Source of the DNA: Butyricicoccus sp. | GTDB lineage: Bacteria; Bacillota; Clostridia; Oscillospirales; Butyricicoccaceae | Reading direction: 5' to 3' | DNA length: 45,528 bases | Assembly (NCBI GenBank): GCA_020025885.1 | Contig: JAHHRJ010000014.1 | Span: 1-45,528 of the forward strand | Shown here: positions 42,532-45,528 of the stretch, one piece after another | How the letters are laid out: every line of letters starts with the position of its first letter | Numbering within the stretch: position 1 is the first letter of the stretch | The notes under the pieces: generated by a model | Databases searched by the model: none | What the model was told of the DNA's origin: nothing | What the model saw: the letters and a program-made list of their open reading frames with translations, nothing else | Program-made: the position numbers and the translations under genes

Positions 42532-43686
42532 TTATTTACTGTTTTGCCTGCCGCTTCCTGCCGCCTGACACAAGAGCCCTAGAACATCCCAAAACCCCTG
42601 CCGCTCCACATCACAACCTGCTCGCAGTGGGATCTCGCGCAATACCTCTCCTTGTGCATCTAAAACACGTGCTGTTCCGATCTGTTCACCCTGTGCAATG
42701 GGCGCACTTACCTCATCTGGGCGATCATATGCCACTGTAATGCCTTCTAAACGCTCTTTTTCGATCGTAATGGTATCTGGCGCGTCGCAGATCACGGATA
42801 CACATTCCTGTTTTCCAAGCACAACTGGAAGGTCAGCACATGCCACGGAGACATCAGGTGTATAAGCAGCAAAATTGGCAAAACCATAGTTTAAAAGCTG
42901 GCTTGCATCCGCTGTACGTGCATCTTTGTCCGGTGCTGCCATAACAACAGCAATGAGCGTCAAGCCTTCGCGTTTTGCAGCTGCTGAAATACAAAAACCA
43001 GCCTCCGAGATATATCCAGTTTTCAGTCCGATCATACCATCATACTTTTTCAGCATTTTATTGGTATTTGCGAGCCCAAACTGTCCATTTCGAATGGTAT
43101 CCATCCAAATACTTGTGTATTCAATGATTTTTGGGTGCTTGAGCAATTCAACTGAAATGAGTGCCAGATCGTGTGCCGTTGTTAGCGTCTTCTTGCCGCC
43201 TGTATCCAGACCATTAGCATTGACAAAGGTCGTACCTGTGCACCCCAGTTCTTGTGCGCGTGTATTCATGAGTTCCACAAAGGAATCCTCGCTGCCCGCC
43301 AAATGCTCTGCCATTGCCACCGCACAGTCATTGGCAGATCCAACTGCGATCGCCTTGAGCATCTCATCTACGGTCAGCTGCTCCCCTTCCTTGAGCCAGA
43401 TCTGCGTACCACCCATAGAAGCTGCATATGCCGACCCTGTTACAAGATCCGTGAGTTTGATTTTCCCACTGTCCACCGCTTCCATGGTTAAAAGCATGGT
43501 CATAATTTTTGTAACAGACGCTGGCTGTAACTGATCATCAGCATGGTATCCATATAAAGGGGTTCCATCTGCTGCATAGAGTGCCGCCGATTTTGCCTTG
43601 AGTCCTCCCATTTCCGGCAGTGCGAGTGCCTGCCCTGAAAGTAGCCCTGCACATGTCAATACACACAACCATCGTTTCCAATTCAT
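42532..43686 (-). CDS. dacF: D-alanyl-D-alanine carboxypeptidase (DacF/PBP5 type)
   Basis: The 384-residue protein has a signal peptide (MNWKRW plus hydrophobic core, cleavage near residue 20-22). The serine peptidase motifs are S57-V-T-K60, SAN near 117 and KTG near 221. It trims the terminal D-alanine of peptidoglycan side chains outside the membrane. The C-terminal beta domain (about 270-370) is present. Whether it is the sporulation-linked DacF or a vegetative DacA cannot be told from the sequence. AAAGGAGG precedes the ATG by 10 bases. Confidence 0.9.
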   Translation of the reverse strand: MNWKRWLCVLTCAGLLSGQALALPEMGGLKAKSAALYAADGTPLYGYHADDQLQPASVTKIMTMLLTMEAVDSGKIKLTDLVTGSAYAASMGGTQIWLKEGEQLTVDEMLKAIAVGSANDCAVAMAEHLAGSEDSFVELMNTRAQELGCTGTTFVNANGLDTGGKKTLTTAHDLALISVELLKHPKIIEYTSIWMDTIRNGQFGLANTNKMLKKYDGMIGLKTGYISEAGFCISAAAKREGLTLIAVVMAAPDKDARTADASQLLNYGFANFAAYTPDVSVACADLPVVLGKQECVSVICDAPDTITIEKERLEGITVAYDRPDEVSAPIAQGEQIGTARVLDAQGEVLREIPLRAGCDVERQGFWDVLGLLCQAAGSGRQNSK

Positions 43687-43741
43687 CGTTCCCCATCCTC
43701 CTTTGGCTTATCCTATGCGCACATAGAATGCAGTATGCTTA

Positions 43742-43771
43742 TTGACAGCGGACTATATCGCGAGATATCAT
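43742..43771 (+). promoter_or_regulatory. Promoter of the AEC transporter gene with palindrome in the spacer
   Basis: TTGACA (43742-43747) and TATCAT (43766-43771) are 18 bases apart. ATATC-GCGA-GATAT (43755-43768), a perfect 5-bp inverted repeat, lies across the spacer and into the -10, as an operator would. Confidence 0.5.
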
Positions 43772-43893
43772 AGAATTAGAAATTTCTTTTTCAGCCATTT
43801 TTGATCATCCCTATATATGCGCTCTCAAATGTGCTGCTCCTACTCTGGTGTTTTGACCGTGTAAACTATTCTATTCATAAGAGGATTTTATTT

Positions 43894-44841
43894 ATGTCTA
43901 TGCTGCAAAACAGCGTGATTGTCTTTCATCAAATCTTGGTTATGTTCCTTTTAATGCTCGTTGGATATCTCCTATTCCGGCGTCAAATTTTGGATAACCA
44001 TACAACATCACGTATTTCTACTCTTCTTAATGCATTTATTATGCCATGCTGTGTCTTGTCTTCCTTTAATCGAGTTTTTGACCCAATTTTGGCGCGTACA
44101 CTTGCCCTAACTTTACTGTGTGCCATTCTCGTATTTATCCTGTCCACCGCCCTTGCTGGCGCACTCTACCGCGCAGAACATCCAAACAACTATCGGGATT
44201 GCCGCATGTGCGTTGTATTCTCCAATAATGGCTTCATGGCGCTGCCCTTGCTGAGTGCGATGTTTGGAGACACTGGCGTATTTTTAGGCTCTGCGCACAT
44301 TGTTACCATGGCAGTTGTTCTATGGACATACGGACTTGCGCAGGTAGATCGCAGCTTCAAATTCTCCGCACGACGCATTTTACTCAACCCCGGTATCATC
44401 GCCGCTGCGCTTGGCATTCTTCTGTTCGTGTCTCCATTCACTCTGCCAACTGATGTGAGCCTAGCCCTGACGCACCTAGCAAATCTCAATACCCCGCTCG
44501 CGATGCTGGTGCTTGGCGCATATATGGCACAGGTCGATCTCAAGAGCTGTTTCCTCGACCGCGAAGTTTGGAAAGCCAGCTCTGTGCGGCTTTTGCTGAT
44601 TCCCACCTGCACCATGCTGATGCTCCTATTCATTCCATTGGATCTGACGGCAAAGCTCACGCTGCTCGTTGGCGCTGCTGCACCTTGTGCGATCGCTGCC
44701 GCGATGTTTGCACAGATCCACGGCTCTGATTATCTGTTTTCTACCAAAACAGTTGCATTATCCACACTATTGTCGCTCATCACCTTACCTAGTATCATTG
44801 CCGTGATGAGTTTCTTGATAGAATCTGTTAAAATATTCTAG
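43894..44841 (+). CDS. AEC (auxin efflux carrier) family transporter
   Basis: The 315-residue membrane protein has about ten hydrophobic helices in two halves, with the helix-break motifs NNGFMALPLL in the first half and PCAIAAAMFAQ in the second. Members export or exchange malate, amino acids or other organic anions; the substrate is unknown. The ATG at 43894 is about 9 bases from AAGAGG; the longer frame to 43801 passes through the leader. It is divergent from the D,D-carboxypeptidase gene. Confidence 0.85.
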   Translation: MSMLQNSVIVFHQILVMFLLMLVGYLLFRRQILDNHTTSRISTLLNAFIMPCCVLSSFNRVFDPILARTLALTLLCAILVFILSTALAGALYRAEHPNNYRDCRMCVVFSNNGFMALPLLSAMFGDTGVFLGSAHIVTMAVVLWTYGLAQVDRSFKFSARRILLNPGIIAAALGILLFVSPFTLPTDVSLALTHLANLNTPLAMLVLGAYMAQVDLKSCFLDREVWKASSVRLLLIPTCTMLMLLFIPLDLTAKLTLLVGAAAPCAIAAAMFAQIHGSDYLFSTKTVALSTLLSLITLPSIIAVMSFLIESVKIF

Positions 44842-45528
44842 TACTCTATAAATCTAGAAAACAGTATGAATTAAAGTGAAAGTGTGTTATGATATAGTTG
44901 GGTGATAAAAATGAAACAGAAATACTTTGTAACATTGACGGATGAAGAACGAGCTTTTCTTGAAGATTTGATTGCCAAAGGACGCACACAAGGATATCGC
45001 ATCAGGCATGCCCAGATACTGTTAAAGCTAGATGAGATTCCAGAAAACAGAAAATGGACATATACTGCAATTCAAGATGCCTATCATGCCACACCGTACA
45101 CAATAAGTCAGCTTGCAAAACGATTCGTGACAGATGGTTTAGAAGCTGCTCTTGGTCGAAAGGAGCAAATCAATCGTCATAGAAAAGTAGATGGAACCGT
45201 AGAAGCACATATGATTGCAATTGCATGTTCAGAAGCACCAAAAGGGCGAGAGCGCTGGACATTACAGTTAATTGCAGATGAATTGGTGCGTCTTGGTGTA
45301 GTAGAAAGCATTTCTCCCACCGCAGTGATGAATACACTTAAAAAAACGAACTTAAGCCATGGCAAAAGAAAGAATGGTGCATTCCAAAAGCCGGAGCAGA
45401 GTTTGTAGCCCGAATGGAGGATGTGCTGGATCTATACCAGCGTCCCTATGATCCATTGTGCCCAGTGATTTGCTTAGGGCGTTTCTGAAAAGTAAAAAGT
45501 GACGAATGATACCAAATGTGGTAAAATA
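44842..45528 (+). mobile_element. IS630-family element remnant, interrupted at its 3' part
   Basis: The block from about 44842 holds the IS630 left side and the first two-thirds of the transposase. From about 45476 the sequence GGGCGTTTCTGAAAAG begins a different stretch, possibly the terminal inverted repeat of a second insertion sequence that continues past the window. I could not define the IS630 left end exactly. Confidence 0.6.
44911..45475 (+). pseudogene. IS630-family transposase, frameshifted and truncated
   Basis: The first frame (44911-45408) encodes an N-terminal helix-turn-helix DNA-binding region. After the A7 run at about 45341-45347 the matching reading continues in the -1 frame (K-N-E-L-K-P-W-Q-K-K-E-W-C then ARMEDVLDLYQRPYDP), the standard IS630 continuation. 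Either a programmed -1 frameshift or a mutation explains this. The coding similarity stops at about 45475, in CPVICL, just where the first catalytic Asp-Glu would follow. The element is therefore broken, and the remaining bases look like foreign sequence. Confidence 0.8.

Noticed and set aside
1..45528. tRNA or rRNA genes
   Set aside because: I saw no cloverleaf-like or rRNA-like sequence in the gaps between genes.

Overview
The window looks like chromosome of an obligately anaerobic, low-to-mid GC Firmicute of class Clostridia, probably a gut Oscillospirales (Ruminococcaceae/Butyricicoccaceae-like) organism. The basis is a group B-type [FeFe] hydrogenase, stand-alone HPr kinase/phosphorylase, a T-box-controlled ilv operon, consensus SigA promoters with strong AGGAGG ribosome sites, an ATP synthase c subunit with a two-carboxylate Na+ motif, and a host-glycan (lacto-N-biose/galacto-N-biose) phosphorylase operon. 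The genus is inference; no rRNA or other marker is present.

Layout. (1) 52-830, minus: a 2[4Fe-4S] ferredoxin and an iron-sulfur membrane protein, with a palindrome centred near -41 of their promoter. (2) 831-1615: a long gene-free stretch with several near-perfect hairpins and a 71-bp-spaced direct repeat. (3) 1616-4135, minus: a compact three-gene operon of a 26-residue membrane peptide, a small helical protein and a P1B-type metal ATPase with SCALK and HNxST motifs. It resembles ferrosome (iron-granule) loci and is the most interesting system here. (4) 4410-5924, minus: a group B-like [FeFe] hydrogenase. (5) 6326-8128: oligoendopeptidase F, then an AT-rich orphan gene (8354-8752). (6) 9013-12537, minus: a GDPD-family phosphodiesterase, a Suv3-like helicase with a C-terminal four-cysteine cluster, and ribosomal protein L28. 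(7) 12740-17397, plus: hprK, a PHP phosphatase, a ROK glucokinase, a secreted amidase and a C_GCAxxG_C_C family protein. (8) 17795-21229, minus: a secreted YgjK-like GH63 enzyme and a methyltransferase, preceded by a possible IS200/IS605 end remnant.

(9) 21356-28153: a sugar-uptake operon (binding lipoprotein, two permeases, small membrane protein, GH112 phosphorylase) and a divergent AraC regulator. The shared intergenic region carries a 21-bp-phased direct repeat next to the operon promoter. (10) 28186-33503, minus: promoter, T-box leader, ilvB, ilvN, ilvC, a strong hairpin, then ilvD. (11) 33585-34609: a DUF421/DUF4363 pair. (12) 34655-41689, minus: a complete F1Fo ATP synthase operon (atpZ, atpI, atpB, E, F, H, A, G, D, C). 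(13) 41980-44841: a small P-loop protein, a D,D-carboxypeptidase and an AEC-family transporter. (14) 44911-45528: a broken IS630-family transposase that needs a -1 frameshift and is cut off before its catalytic core.

How it fits together: the organism appears to import host-type disaccharides, cleave them phosphorolytically, and control carbon use through HPrK. It makes branched-chain amino acids under tRNA control, disposes of electrons through ferredoxin and hydrogenase, and couples ATP synthesis probably to Na+. Gene starts below were set by ribosome-binding-site spacing where the longest ORF extended upstream of a plausible start.
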